Numbered from the stretch's first letter, positions 53,794 through 62,839 are shown. The stretch is DNA of 64,000 nt from Hymenobacter sp. DG25A (GCF_001280305.1 NZ_CP012623.1:3534001-3598000), one strand, 5' to 3'. Translations and numbers: made by a program. The notes: a model not told the origin generated them from the sequence alone.

Positions 53794-54306
53794 TCATTGG
53801 CCGCTGCTCTGCTGTAACTGGTCAATGAACTTACCAACAAAATTCCCCTCCTCCCGCCCGTCGGGCGTGGTAATGGTCCAGTCGAGCACGGCCTGCTCGG
53901 GAAACGTAATGGCCTGGTTAGGCTGATATTGCTGCACTAATTCCAAATGATTGGCCAGGGTGCCGGTTACCTCATTGCCCTGCCAGCTGGTTACCTGCAC
54001 AAATACCTGCTCAAACTGCCCGTTGGAGTCGAAGAGGCGCGTAGTCAGGTAGAGCGTTTGTCCGGCCGGCAGCCCGGCGGCGTAGCGCTTTTTAACCGAT
54101 GGCAGCGTTTTTTGAGCCTGCTTCACCGGTTTGGCAATCGTCTTATCCCATTCGCGCAACACATCTGCTTGTTCTGTCCCGGCCAAGCCAGACGGCTGTT
54201 CGGTAGGGGCGGCTTTTTTCTGGGCCTGCACCTGTGCAGGCACCAGCAGCGTGCTGCCCGCCAGCACGCTAAAGAAGAGGAAGCGTGGAAGTGAGGAGGA
54301 ATTCAT
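53794..54306 (-). CDS. DUF2314-like exported protein
   Basis: This 170-residue protein has a signal peptide (residues 1-29, ending VQAQ) and a DUF2314-like domain, recognisable from SVKKRYAAGLP, VTSWQGNEVTGTLANH and the final VLDWTITTPDGR. DUF2314 proteins are small, secreted or cytoplasmic, and without a defined biochemical role. The gene is divergent from ridA. Membership is judged from pattern only. Confidence 0.7.
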   Translation of the reverse strand: MNSSSLPRFLFFSVLAGSTLLVPAQVQAQKKAAPTEQPSGLAGTEQADVLREWDKTIAKPVKQAQKTLPSVKKRYAAGLPAGQTLYLTTRLFDSNGQFEQVFVQVTSWQGNEVTGTLANHLELVQQYQPNQAITFPEQAVLDWTITTPDGREEGNFVGKFIDQLQQSSGQ

Positions 54307-54400
54307 AGAGGATAGAATAGATAGGGGAAACAGGGGAATTTACCGGCTCCCAGCGGCTGGCCAAAGTACAACAAAACACTGCGCATCAGACAAAGTGGCC

Positions 54401-54408
54401 TACCTTTG
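54401..54408 (+). promoter_or_regulatory. candidate ridA promoter -7 element
   Basis: TACCTTTG fits TAnnTTTG fully and ends only 6 bases before the ATG at 54415, so transcription may start at or near the start codon. No TTG is seen at the usual -33 distance. Confidence 0.45.
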
Positions 54409-54414
54409 TGCGCT

Positions 54415-54801
54415 ATGGAAACACTGCATCACCCGGCTGCCCCGCAGGCTATTGGTCCTTACGCCCAGGCAGTAGTAGCCGGCGGGCTGGTTTTTTGCTC
54501 CGGCCAAACGCCCCTGGTACCGGAAACCATGCGCATTGAGGCCACCACCATTGAGGAGCAGACCCGCCAGGTGCTGCACAACCTAAGCGTGGTGCTGTCG
54601 GCCAAAGGTCTGAGCCTGTCCAACGTGGTAAAGACGACCGTCTTCCTGAAAAACTTCGCAGATTTTCCCCGCATGAACGCCACTTACGCGGCCGTATTTG
54701 GGGAGCACCGCCCGGCCCGGAGCACCGTGGAAGTATCGCGGCTGCCCTTGGATGCCCTGGTGGAAATTGAGTGCATTGCCGAGCTGGCCGGTAACAAGTA
54801 A
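54415..54801 (+). CDS. RidA family reactive-intermediate deaminase
   Basis: This 128-residue protein belongs to the YjgF/YER057c/UK114 family, which hydrolyses reactive enamines and imines released by PLP enzymes. It shows PQAIGPYAQAVVAGG near the start, then FCSGQTPLVPET, VLHNLSVVLSAKGL, VVKTTVFL, the binding Arg in HRPARSTVEVSRLP and a Glu in EIECIAEL. Such proteins form cytoplasmic trimers. The start ATG at 54415 (METLHHP) is close after a promoter box. A DUF5522 gene begins directly after its stop codon. Confidence 0.95.
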   Translation: METLHHPAAPQAIGPYAQAVVAGGLVFCSGQTPLVPETMRIEATTIEEQTRQVLHNLSVVLSAKGLSLSNVVKTTVFLKNFADFPRMNATYAAVFGEHRPARSTVEVSRLPLDALVEIECIAELAGNK

Positions 54802-54990
<189 letters not shown>

Positions 54991-55013
54991 CCCGCTATTT
55001 TTCAGCCTTTGGG

Positions 55014-55044
55014 TTTGTTACTATCGAAGTTATACCGATATTTG
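55014..55044 (+). promoter_or_regulatory. rpmB promoter
   Basis: TTTG at 55014-55017 and GATATTTG at 55037-55044 are separated by 19 bases, as in the Bacteroidota TTG-N19-TAnnTTTG promoter; one base of the -7 box differs from the consensus. The ATG of rpmB is 43 bases further on. Confidence 0.7.
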
Positions 55045-55087
55045 CGTCCCTTTTTCAAGCACTGAAACCTTCAAGTCCCTCTATATC

Positions 55088-55327
55088 ATGGCCCGAGTTT
55101 GTGATCTGACCGGCAAGCGTACCCGCGTAGGCAACAACGTTTCGCACGCCAACAACAAGACCAAGCGCAAGTTCTATCCGAACCTGCAGAAGAAGCGCTT
55201 CTACATCCCCGAAGAGGATGCTTGGGTTACTTTGAAAGTAGCAACCAGCACTATCCGCACTATCAACAAGAACGGCATCATGTCGGTCCTGAAGAAGGCG
55301 AAAGAGCAGGGCTTCATCGTTTACTAG
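55088..55327 (+). CDS. rpmB: 50S ribosomal protein L28
   Basis: This 79-residue ribosomal protein begins MARVCDLTGKRTRVGNNVSH and carries the family's basic core (NKTKRKFYPNLQ) and end. The ATG at 55088 gives the standard length. Its promoter fits the Bacteroidota pattern. In many Bacteroidota rpmG and bL38 follow directly; here aminopeptidase P and a lipoprotein gene lie in between. Confidence 0.97.
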   Translation: MARVCDLTGKRTRVGNNVSHANNKTKRKFYPNLQKKRFYIPEEDAWVTLKVATSTIRTINKNGIMSVLKKAKEQGFIVY

Positions 55328-55389
55328 TTTTTTTGGAAGTTTAGGAGCTTCTTGGGTGAAGCCTGCACTAAGCGGAACGCAACGTTTCC

Positions 55390-57075
55390 GTGTCATGTGG
55401 GTCTCTTCGCCGACTAAACCTCCTTTCTGTGCTTCCAGCCAAACTTCTTCGCCTGGGACAGCTCGCGCTGCTCTCAGGTCTGTTGGCCGCCCCTGTGGCT
55501 GCCACCTTTGCCCAGCGCGCCGCCGGTCCCGACCGGCCGGCCGATTTTCTGGACCCCGCATTTCACCGGCAACGGAGAGAGCTACTGCGTCAACAGATGC
55601 CGGCTCGCTCCGTTGCCGTTTTGTTTGCGGCCCCCGTGCGCAACCGCGCCAACGATGTCAACTTCCTCTACCATCAGGACCCGGATTTCTTTTACCTGAC
55701 CGGCTACGATGAGCCCGATGCCGTGCTGGTGCTCTTCAAAGAGCCGCAAACCATCAATGGGCAGGCCGGGGTTACGGAGGCGCTGTTTGTGCAGCCACGC
55801 GACCCGCAGGCCGAGCAGTGGACCGGCCGCCGCCTGGGCAGTGCCGGCGCCAAAGACCAGCTTAAGCTCCAGTACACCGCCGAGAACAAGGCCTTTGCCG
55901 GAGCCGGTATCCGCTGGGCCGATTTCGGGCAGGTGCTCTTCACCAGTCTGCCTGCCGATGTGCGGGATGACCGCCGCGACCCCGCCGACCTCTACAACCT
56001 GGTAGCCGACTTCCGGCAGCAGGTCGCTGTGCCCGCCGACTACAGCCCGGCCCGCGCTGAGCTGTACAACCGGCTGCAGCGCTCCGGGGTAAGCAACGCC
56101 CCGCAGATGAAAGGCTACCTTGAAAGGCTGATGAAAGAACAGCCGGCCCTGGCCGCCGATACCTACATTCAGGGGTATTTGCAGGCCGCCACCGATGCCG
56201 AGCGCCAGAAGGCGCTGGCTGCCCGGCCCGTGGACCGGCACGACGCCAGCCTGCTTAATAATGCCCTGGACCAGCTGCGCGAGATAAAGACTCCGGAAGA
56301 GCTGGCGCACCTGCGCCGGGCCATCCGCATCAGCGCCGTAGGCCAGCAGGAGGTGATGAAGGCACTGAAGCCGGAGATGGGCGAAATGGAGGTGCAGGGC
56401 CTGCACGAGTATGTGTACAAGCGGTACGGTGCCGAGTTTGAAGGCTACCCCAGCATTGTGGGCGCCGGCGCCAACGGCTGCATTCTGCACTACGAAACCA
56501 ACGACAAGCAGCAGGTGAAAAACGACCTGCTCCTGATGGACTGCGGGGCTGAATACCACGGCTACACCGCCGATGTAACGCGCACTATTCCGCCCAGCGG
56601 CAAGTTCAGTCCCGAGCAGCGGCAGGTATACGAGCTGGTGCTGGCTGCGCAGGAAGCCGGCTTTGCGGAGTGCAAGCCCGGCAATGCCTTCAGCGCCCCG
56701 GGCAAAGCCGCCCAGGATGTCATTACGGCCGGCTTGCTGAAGCTGGGCATCATTACCAAGCCCGAGGATGTACGCCGCTATTTCCCGCACGGCACCTCCC
56801 ACTACCTGGGCCTGGATGTGCACGACCGGGGCACTTACGGGCCCCTGCGCGCCGGAAACGTTATTACCGTGGAGCCCGGCATCTATATCCCGGAGGGCAG
56901 CCCCTGTGATAAAAAGTGGTGGAATATTGGCGTGCGCATCGAAGATGATGTGCTCCTGACCAGCACCGGCTACGAAAACCTTTCCAAAGAAGCGCCGCGC
57001 ACCGTGGCGGATATTGAGAAGCTGATGGCTAAATCCAGTGTGCTGGAAGCCTTTAAGCTGCCAGTGCTGAAATAG
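55390..57075 (+). CDS. aminopeptidase P family protein (M24), exported
   Basis: This protein of up to 561 residues is an Xaa-Pro aminopeptidase-type enzyme. The N-terminal AMP_N-like domain (about residues 55-215, with NFLYHQDPDFFYLTGYDEP) precedes the M24 pita-bread domain. Metal ligands are Asp384, Asp395, His471, Glu495 and Glu518 in LMDCGAEYHGYTADVTRTI, HGTSHYLGLDVHD, VEPGIYIP and RIEDDVLLT. A signal peptide (LLRLGQLALLSGLLAAPVAA) sends it to the periplasm. The start is uncertain: GTG at 55390 or GTG at 55429 would both work. It sits between rpmB and rpmG. Confidence 0.92.
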   Translation: MSCGSLRRLNLLSVLPAKLLRLGQLALLSGLLAAPVAATFAQRAAGPDRPADFLDPAFHRQRRELLRQQMPARSVAVLFAAPVRNRANDVNFLYHQDPDFFYLTGYDEPDAVLVLFKEPQTINGQAGVTEALFVQPRDPQAEQWTGRRLGSAGAKDQLKLQYTAENKAFAGAGIRWADFGQVLFTSLPADVRDDRRDPADLYNLVADFRQQVAVPADYSPARAELYNRLQRSGVSNAPQMKGYLERLMKEQPALAADTYIQGYLQAATDAERQKALAARPVDRHDASLLNNALDQLREIKTPEELAHLRRAIRISAVGQQEVMKALKPEMGEMEVQGLHEYVYKRYGAEFEGYPSIVGAGANGCILHYETNDKQQVKNDLLLMDCGAEYHGYTADVTRTIPPSGKFSPEQRQVYELVLAAQEAGFAECKPGNAFSAPGKAAQDVITAGLLKLGIITKPEDVRRYFPHGTSHYLGLDVHDRGTYGPLRAGNVITVEPGIYIPEGSPCDKKWWNIGVRIEDDVLLTSTGYENLSKEAPRTVADIEKLMAKSSVLEAFKLPVLK

Positions 57076-57214
57076 GTCAGCCTCTAAATGCAGGCATCAT
57101 AAAATTGCACGGCTATATCCATGATTTTGTATATATTGCATTATTATCATTAATATTTGTGTCTTTAGGTGCTGCCGATGCTTTCCGGAGCACTAGGCTG
57201 CGCAGACGCCGGGT

Positions 57215-57242
57215 CCCTGGTATGGCTTTGTCCATACCAGGG
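57215..57242. terminator. hairpin after aminopeptidase P
   Basis: CCCTGGTATGG and its exact complement enclose a 6-base loop. No T-run follows. The surrounding gap (57076-57331) shows no convincing gene. Confidence 0.4.
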
Positions 57243-57331
57243 GATGCCCTGACAGATCAGTTAGAGCAAAGCTGGTCTGGAGTCTGATTGCTCTGCAGGA
57301 AACATTCTGCTGTTATTTAATCCTTCATTTT

Positions 57332-58156
57332 ATGCTTCATTCTCTTCTTTTTGGGGTGCACCGTGGGGTGCGTCTCTGGCTGGCTATTTTCATGATAGGT
57401 AGCTTGGCGTTTACTACCGCCTGCAACGATGATGATGATAACAACACTCCCCCTGCCACGCCCGTCACCACCTTCGGTGATGCCGTAACGGTAGGCAACG
57501 GTACTGCTCGCAGCTTTGTAACGGTGGATGCCAACGGGAACCCAACGGAAATAGGCATGCGCCTGACCGAGGCGGCCCTCACCGGCCTGCCCGCTACTAA
57601 TACTAATCCCCCGGCCTGGTATATGCTCAACCTCCCGGCAAATTCTACTGCTAAGCTGCCCTTCAATCACCTTTCTCTGGACTGGAACCCCAATGGTCAC
57701 GAACCGGAAGCGGTATATGGCAAGCCCCATTTTGATGCTCATTTCTACATGATTACCATGGCTGAGCGTGCTCAAATTGGCCTGGACGACGCCAAAGGAG
57801 ACGTGCTGCCCGCTGCTAACCTGCTACCGGCCGGCTACCAAACGGTCCCCAACGTAGCGCCCTTCCGCACCATACCCATGATGGGCCGCCACTGGGTAGA
57901 CCCCAGCAGCCATGAGTACCACGGCCAAGACTTCACCCAAACGTTTATCTATGGCTCCTACAACGGAAAGATTATTTTCCTGGAGCCCATGATTACCAAG
58001 GCTTACCTTGCAGAAAAGAAAACCGAAACCTTCACGCTGCCCCGCCCGGATGTGGTAGAGAAAACCGGGGTATACTATCCTACCAAGTACACCATCGGTT
58101 ACGACGCAGCGACGAAGGAATATGTGATAGTATTGCACAACATGGAGCTGCGCTAA
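57332..58156 (+). CDS. DUF5602-like lipoprotein
   Basis: This 274-residue protein starts with a lipoprotein signal (LAIFMIGSLAFTTAC, Cys near residue 31), then an acidic tract (NDDDDNNTPP). The mature part carries LSLDWNPNGHEPEAVYG followed by PHFDAHFYMIT, a His/Asp/Glu-rich pattern of the DUF5602/TTHB210-like family, and a later MMGRHWVDP. The His-rich segments suggest metal binding, but no function is known. It lies between aminopeptidase P and rpmG. Confidence 0.75.
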   Translation: MLHSLLFGVHRGVRLWLAIFMIGSLAFTTACNDDDDNNTPPATPVTTFGDAVTVGNGTARSFVTVDANGNPTEIGMRLTEAALTGLPATNTNPPAWYMLNLPANSTAKLPFNHLSLDWNPNGHEPEAVYGKPHFDAHFYMITMAERAQIGLDDAKGDVLPAANLLPAGYQTVPNVAPFRTIPMMGRHWVDPSSHEYHGQDFTQTFIYGSYNGKIIFLEPMITKAYLAEKKTETFTLPRPDVVEKTGVYYPTKYTIGYDAATKEYVIVLHNMELR

Positions 58157-58311
58157 GCTGCGTTACGGACCTGGGCAGGAAGGAAAGGTGGCGGCCGTTG
58201 AGTGCCCTTTTTCGCCTCTGCCTAGCCTGCAGCGGCGGAATGCCCGCCTGGTGGGGGCGTAGCAGCATGAAAGTCAAAAAGATATTCCTGTGCTTATTGT
58301 TCGCCGGAGTG

Positions 58312-58342
58312 TTTGACAATTCCAAAAAGCCGTGTACCTTTG
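58312..58342 (+). promoter_or_regulatory. rpmG promoter
   Basis: TTTG (58312-58315) and TACCTTTG (58335-58342) are exactly 19 bases apart, a full match to the Bacteroidota promoter. The ATG of rpmG follows after 28 bases. This is the best promoter in the window. Confidence 0.85.
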
Positions 58343-58370
58343 CAGTCCTTAATCCAAAAACTAAGTCGAG

Positions 58371-58553
58371 ATGGCTAAAAAAGGAAACCGGGTGCAGGTA
58401 ATCCTCGAGTGCACCGAGCACAAGAACTCGGGTCAGCCGGGCACCTCGCGCTACATTACCACCAAGAACCGCAAAAATACTCCTGAGCGCATTGAGCTGA
58501 AGAAGTTCAACTCTGTGCTCAAGAAGATGACCGTTCACAAGGAAATCAAGTAA
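58371..58553 (+). CDS. rpmG: 50S ribosomal protein L33
   Basis: This 60-residue ribosomal protein reads [17 protein letters not shown] at the start and has the family's [21 protein letters not shown] core. Only one Cys is present, so the zinc-binding CxxC type is not used. It is followed after 7 bases by the bL38 gene. Confidence 0.97.
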   Translation: MAKKGNRVQVILECTEHKNSGQPGTSRYITTKNRKNTPERIELKKFNSVLKKMTVHKEIK

Positions 58554-58560
58554 TTGAGCA

Positions 58561-58722
58561 ATGGCTAAGAAAGTAGTAGCAACCCTGAAAACCCCAGGCG
58601 GTAAGGATTGGGCTAAAGTGATTCGTGCCGTTAAATCGGAGAAAACTGGTGCCTATACTTTCCGTGAGGAAATGGTGCCCGTGGATAAAGTGCAGGACTA
58701 CCTCGCCACCGGCGTTAAGTAA
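58561..58722 (+). CDS. DUF4295 protein, ribosomal protein bL38
   Basis: This 53-residue basic protein begins MAKKVVATLKTPGGKDWAKV and ends VPVDKVQDYLATGVK. This is the DUF4295 family, restricted to Bacteroidota and described as ribosomal protein bL38 of the large subunit in Flavobacterium. The gene lies 7 bases after rpmG and so is almost certainly co-transcribed. It is closed by a small terminator before ftsY. Confidence 0.93.
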   Translation: MAKKVVATLKTPGGKDWAKVIRAVKSEKTGAYTFREEMVPVDKVQDYLATGVK

Positions 58723-58757
58723 TCCGGCGCCCCAGTGGCATACCCACCGAAGTGAAG

Positions 58758-58783
58758 AAGTCCCGCCACCGTGGGACTTTTTT
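58758..58783 (+). terminator. terminator after rpmG-bL38
   Basis: AAGTCCC pairs with GGGACTT across an 8-base loop and runs into six T. It may limit read-through of ribosomal transcripts into ftsY. Confidence 0.7.
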
Positions 58784-58794
58784 GCGTTGTAGTA

Positions 58795-58897
58795 GCGCGA
58801 AGCTCCAGCTTCGTGTCCCGTTGAGCAAGCCAGGCGGCCCACCGGCCGCGCCGGCTGTTCAACTTCCGCACCGACGCGTGAAGCTGGAGCTTCGCGC
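58795..58897. repeat. inverted repeat just upstream of ftsY
   Basis: Two 18-base arms (58795-58812 and 58880-58897) are exact inverted copies. Each arm is itself palindromic (GAAGCTNNAGCTTC), so each can fold alone or with its partner. The element fills the gap before ftsY, whose ATG follows after 14 bases, so it must lie in the leader or promoter region. Confidence 0.75.
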
Positions 58898-58911
58898 AAC
58901 ATCCTGACCGC

Positions 58912-59889
58912 ATGGGACTTTTCGATTTTTTCAAGAAGGACAAGGAAAGCAAGGAGCAGCAGCAGGCTCTCGATGAAGGCCTGCAGAAGACTAAAACCAA
59001 CTTCTTTGATCAGCTAAGCAAAGCCGTGGTGGGCAAAGCCACCGTGGACGAAGCCGTGCTGGATGACCTGGAAACGATGCTGGTGCATGCCGATGTGGGC
59101 ATCGACACCACCGTGAAGGTGATTGACCGGATTGAGAAGCGCGTAGCCCGCGACAAGTACGTGAGCACCTCCGAACTGGACCGCATCCTGCGCGAGGAAA
59201 TTGTGGAGCTGCTGGACGCCAACAGCGGCGCCACCGGCTCCCGCGCCATCCTGGACCGCCCTGACAATACCGGCCAGCCCTTCGTAATTATGGTGGTGGG
59301 CGTGAACGGAGTGGGTAAAACCACCACCATTGGCAAGCTGGCCCACCGCTTCCACTCTGCCGGCAAGAAAGTAGTGCTGGGCGCTGCCGATACCTTCCGG
59401 GCCGCCGCCGTCGACCAACTCATCATCTGGGGCCAGCGCGTGGGCGTACCCGTTATTTCCCACGGCATGAACACCGACCCCGCTTCCGTTGCCTACGATG
59501 CCGTGAAGCGAGGCGTGGAAATGGGGGCTGATGTAGTCATTATTGATACCGCCGGCCGCCTACACAACAAGGTGAACCTGATGAACGAGTTGACCAAAAT
59601 CAAGCGTGTGATGCAGAAGGTGATTCCCGATGCGCCCCACGAAGTACTGTTGGTACTGGATGGCAGCACCGGCCAGAATGCCTTCCTGCAAGCCAAGGAA
59701 TTCACCAAAGCCACCGAGGTAACGGCCCTGGCCATCACCAAGCTCGACGGCACGGCCAAAGGCGGCGTGGTTATCGGTATCAGTGACCAGCTGAACGTGC
59801 CCGTGCGCTACATCGGCGTAGGGGAAAAGATGACGGACCTGCAGCTGTTTGACCGCCATACGTTCGTTAACTCGCTGTTTAAGAAGTAA
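58912..59889 (+). CDS. ftsY: signal recognition particle receptor FtsY
   Basis: This 325-residue GTPase docks the signal recognition particle and ribosome at the inner membrane. The N domain (about residues 25-105) is followed by the G domain: P-loop [10 protein letters not shown] (130-139), [16 protein letters not shown] (212-216) and [10 protein letters not shown] (277-286). The N-terminal acidic A domain is very short, as is common in Bacteroidota. It follows bL38 and precedes an acyltransferase, with rimO beyond. Confidence 0.97.
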   Translation: MGLFDFFKKDKESKEQQQALDEGLQKTKTNFFDQLSKAVVGKATVDEAVLDDLETMLVHADVGIDTTVKVIDRIEKRVARDKYVSTSELDRILREEIVELLDANSGATGSRAILDRPDNTGQPFVIMVVGVNGVGKTTTIGKLAHRFHSAGKKVVLGAADTFRAAAVDQLIIWGQRVGVPVISHGMNTDPASVAYDAVKRGVEMGADVVIIDTAGRLHNKVNLMNELTKIKRVMQKVIPDAPHEVLLVLDGSTGQNAFLQAKEFTKATEVTALAITKLDGTAKGGVVIGISDQLNVPVRYIGVGEKMTDLQLFDRHTFVNSLFKK

Positions 59890-59936
59890 AAATACCCCGC
59901 TGGCTGCCGCCTGAGTAGTCAAAGGTTCTAGCATAG

Positions 59937-59977
59937 AGAGCCTCCTGAACGACAACGTTCGGGAGGCTCTTTTTTTG
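59937..59977 (+). terminator. terminator after ftsY
   Basis: A 15-base stem (AGAGCCTCCTGAACG / CGTTCGGGAGGCTCT, one G-T pair) with a 4-base loop is followed by seven T. Confidence 0.9.
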
Positions 59978-60024
59978 TGCCGGTGCAGGCAACGATTAGC
60001 TACCTTAAAGGCATCTCAGCCTAT

Positions 60025-61173
60025 ATGCAGCTCGTTTCCACTCCTTCTACCGCTGAACCCGGCACCACTGCCCGCCTCGACCCTTTTCTAAGCCAGAAGC
60101 TTCGCTTTTGGTCCTTGGTGGCCATGGTGCTGCTGGTGTACGTGCACGGGTACAACCTGCATCCGCGCTACCTGCAGCCCTGGACGCCGGTAGACGAGCC
60201 GCTGACCGTGGGCTCCTTGCTGCAGTATTTTCTGGCCAATGGGCTGCTGCGCTTCCGCATTCCTATTCTCTTTGCCATTTCCGGCTACCTGTTTGCCCAC
60301 CACGATGCCGCTACGCCGCATAAAGAGCGGGTGAAAAAGCGCCTGCGCACGCTGCTGGTTCCCTATCTGCTGTGGAGTGCCATTGGCTTGGGCATGACAT
60401 GGGCTATGGAGCAGTACCCTTATACCCGGCAGCTGGTGCTGGATGCCGCCCTCAGTATTTTCGGCCCGCAAAACCCCTTGGTGAGCGGCTACAGCCCGGG
60501 CGAGCTGCTGTTGCGCTGGCTGCTGCTGCCGGTGCCGTTTCAGCTGTGGTTTTTGCGCAGCCTGTTGGTGTATAACCTGGCGTACCCCTGGCTGCGCAAA
60601 GCGGTGGAGCGCGGCCCGAAGATTTATTTTGCGGTGGCGGGCTTGCTGTGGCTACTGGATATTGGAGTGCCACCCTTGTTTGAGGGCACCGGTTTACTGT
60701 TTTTCGCGCTGGGTATCTGGCTGCGCAAGCGCCAGGTGGATATGCTCACGCCGCCCCGCTGGTTCCGGCTGGGTCTGCTGACGGCCGGGTGGCTGGGCAT
60801 TGTTTCCCTGAAAACCTGGCTGGCTTTTTACCTGCAACAGCCCCCATTCCTGCCCATGCTGCTGCTGCACAAAACCGCCGAAGCGCTGGGCGTGCTGGTT
60901 ATGTGGTTTGGGGCCGATGGGCTGGTGCGGGTGGCTATGCGGCAGCGCTGGTTTGTGTGGCTCACGGCCTTTTCCTTCATGATTTATGTCCTGCACGTGC
61001 CGCTGGTAAACTACGCCACCGAAGCGGCGCTGCGCCTATGGCCCCAGCAGAACCTACTGGTCTTCCTGTTGCTGCCGCTGGCTATTGTGCTGGTTGCGGT
61101 GCTCGTGGGGGCGGTGCTGCGTCGCACCATGCCGGCCGTGTACGGGCTGCTCACGGGTGGGCGGGGGCTGTAG
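60025..61173 (+). CDS. acyltransferase family membrane protein (acyltransferase 3)
   Basis: This 382-residue protein has about ten membrane spans and the acyltransferase-3 outline: an early SLVAMVLLVYVHGYN with the conserved His of that span, then FRIPILFAISGYLFAHHD, RTLLVPYLLWSAIG, and later PFQLWFLRSLLVYNLAYPWL. Such enzymes O-acetylate surface sugars or lipids. The start at 60025 (MQLVSTPSTAE) avoids the ftsY terminator. The target is unknown. Confidence 0.85.
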   Translation: MQLVSTPSTAEPGTTARLDPFLSQKLRFWSLVAMVLLVYVHGYNLHPRYLQPWTPVDEPLTVGSLLQYFLANGLLRFRIPILFAISGYLFAHHDAATPHKERVKKRLRTLLVPYLLWSAIGLGMTWAMEQYPYTRQLVLDAALSIFGPQNPLVSGYSPGELLLRWLLLPVPFQLWFLRSLLVYNLAYPWLRKAVERGPKIYFAVAGLLWLLDIGVPPLFEGTGLLFFALGIWLRKRQVDMLTPPRWFRLGLLTAGWLGIVSLKTWLAFYLQQPPFLPMLLLHKTAEALGVLVMWFGADGLVRVAMRQRWFVWLTAFSFMIYVLHVPLVNYATEAALRLWPQQNLLVFLLLPLAIVLVAVLVGAVLRRTMPAVYGLLTGGRGL

Positions 61174-61313
61174 CGGCTTGGTATTGCCGGTTTTTAACTT
61201 CGGCTCTGCGCCCGGGGAGAGCAGGCGGCTGCCCATAGGCTTTCGGTGAGGCTGGAAATTGCCGCTCTCAAGCAAAGGAACGTTCGCAGTAGGAAAAGGC
61301 GTTGCCTCGTTCG

Positions 61314-61321
61314 TACCTTTG
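61314..61321 (+). promoter_or_regulatory. candidate rimO promoter -7 element
   Basis: TACCTTTG fits TAnnTTTG exactly and lies 82 bases before the rimO ATG. A clear TTG at -33 is not seen. Confidence 0.45.
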
Positions 61322-61403
61322 CGGTCCAATTTTCGCCGCGAGCCAGAACCGGCAACCTTCTCATGCAGAAGAAATTGCCCGTCGGCTCGTTTATACTATT
61401 TGC

Positions 61404-62720
61404 ATGAAAGTCAGAAGCCAGCAGGCCAATAAAGTCAACGTCATTACCCTCGGTTGTTCCAAAAATGTTGTCGATTCGGAAGTACTGATGGGCCAATTGC
61501 GCGCCAACCAGTTTGAGGTAACGCACGAAGCCGACAAGAGCGACGCCAACATCGTCATCATCAATACCTGCGGCTTCATTGATAACGCCAAGCAGGAAAG
61601 CATTGACACCATCCTGCGCTACGCCGATGAAAAAGAGGCTGGCAAGCTGGAAAAGCTCTACGTAACGGGCTGCCTTTCCCAGCGCTACAAGGATGATCTG
61701 GAAAAGGAAATTCCGCAGGTAGATGCCTATTTCGGCACCCTGGAACTGCCCCAGCTGCTGAAAACCCTGGAGGCCGACTACATGCACGAGCTGGTGGGTG
61801 AGCGGCTGCTGACCACGCCCAAGCACTACGCCTACTTTAAAATTGCCGAAGGCTGCAACCGGCCCTGCTCGTTCTGCGCCATTCCGCTGATGCGCGGCAA
61901 GCACGTAGACCGCCCCATTGAAGACCTGGTGAAGGAAGCCAAGCGCCTGGCTAGCATGGGTACCAAGGAGCTGATTCTGATTGCCCAGGACCTGACCTAC
62001 TACGGCCTGCAGCACTACGGCGAGCGGAAGCTGGCCGACCTGCTCCGCAACCTCTCCGATGTGAACGGCATCGACTGGATCCGGATGCAGTACGCCTATC
62101 CTTCGCAGTTCCCGCTGGATGCGCTGGACGTGATGAACGAGCGCAGCAACATCTGCAAGTACCTGGATATGCCCCTGCAGCATATTTCGGATAACATGCT
62201 GAAAACCATGCGTCGCGGCATCAGCAAGCGCCGCACCGTGGAGCTGGTGGACACCATTCGGCAGCGCGTGCCGGGCATTGCCCTGCGCACTACGCTCATT
62301 GCCGGCCACCCCGGTGAGACGCAGCAGGACTTCGAAGACCTTTACAACTTCGTAGAAGAAACCCGCTTCGACCGCCTGGGCATCTTCACCTACTCGCACG
62401 AGGACAACACGCACTCCTACACCCTGGAAGACAACGTGCCCGCCGACGTAAAGCAGGACCGCGCCGACCAGATTATGGAGCTGCAGCAGGGCATTTCCAT
62501 GGAGCTGAACGAGCAGAAAGTAGGGCAGACCTACAAAGTGCTGTTCGACCGTAAAGAAAGCGGCTTCTTCGTGGGCCGCACCGAGTTCGACTCGCCGGAA
62601 GTAGACAACGAAGTGCTGGTGCCTGCCAACAAGGACACCCACGTGCGCCTCGGCGACTTCGCCACTGTGAAAATCAACGAAGCCTCTGACTTCGACCTCT
62701 ACGGCGAGCTGGTGCGCTAA
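61404..62720 (+). CDS. rimO: ribosomal protein S12 methylthiotransferase RimO
   Basis: This 438-residue radical SAM enzyme adds a methylthio group to an aspartate of ribosomal protein S12. The N-terminal domain has Cys18, Cys56 and Cys90 (LGCSKN, NTCGF, VTGCLSQ), which bind one iron-sulfur cluster. The radical SAM motif has Cys151, Cys155 and Cys158 in EGCNRPCSFCAI. A TRAM-like domain ends the protein (about residues 370-438). The frame is open 102 bases further upstream; the ATG at 61404 (MKVRSQQANK) gives the usual length. Confidence 0.96.
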   Translation: MKVRSQQANKVNVITLGCSKNVVDSEVLMGQLRANQFEVTHEADKSDANIVIINTCGFIDNAKQESIDTILRYADEKEAGKLEKLYVTGCLSQRYKDDLEKEIPQVDAYFGTLELPQLLKTLEADYMHELVGERLLTTPKHYAYFKIAEGCNRPCSFCAIPLMRGKHVDRPIEDLVKEAKRLASMGTKELILIAQDLTYYGLQHYGERKLADLLRNLSDVNGIDWIRMQYAYPSQFPLDALDVMNERSNICKYLDMPLQHISDNMLKTMRRGISKRRTVELVDTIRQRVPGIALRTTLIAGHPGETQQDFEDLYNFVEETRFDRLGIFTYSHEDNTHSYTLEDNVPADVKQDRADQIMELQQGISMELNEQKVGQTYKVLFDRKESGFFVGRTEFDSPEVDNEVLVPANKDTHVRLGDFATVKINEASDFDLYGELVR

Positions 62721-62738
62721 GCAAAAAAGATCTTTTCT

Positions 62739-62839
62739 GTCATGCAGAGGCGGAGCCGAAGCATCTCGCGTGCTGATGTTGTGGTCCTAACCAATAATCA
62801 CCACACTAGCGAGATGCTTCGGCTCCGCCTCTGCATGAC
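62739..62839. repeat. long inverted repeat, REP-like (family member 2)
   Basis: Two 31-base arms (62739-62769 and 62809-62839) are exact inverted copies around a 39-base spacer that can add a few more pairs. The arm begins GTCATGCAGAGGCGGAGCCG, close to the arm of the repeat at 3085-3194 (GTCATCCTGAGGCGGTAGCC). It lies between rimO and a PhyH-like gene. Confidence 0.85.

Noticed and set aside
55582..56823. 413-codon open frame opposite aminopeptidase P
   Set aside because: Antisense shadow of a gene with all metal ligands; no domain or signal of its own.
57105..57287. 60-codon frame between aminopeptidase P and the DUF5602 lipoprotein
   Set aside because: It runs through a hairpin, has no family resemblance and the second half is not protein-like.
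61194..62642. 482-codon open frame opposite rimO
   Set aside because: Antisense of a well-supported radical SAM enzyme.
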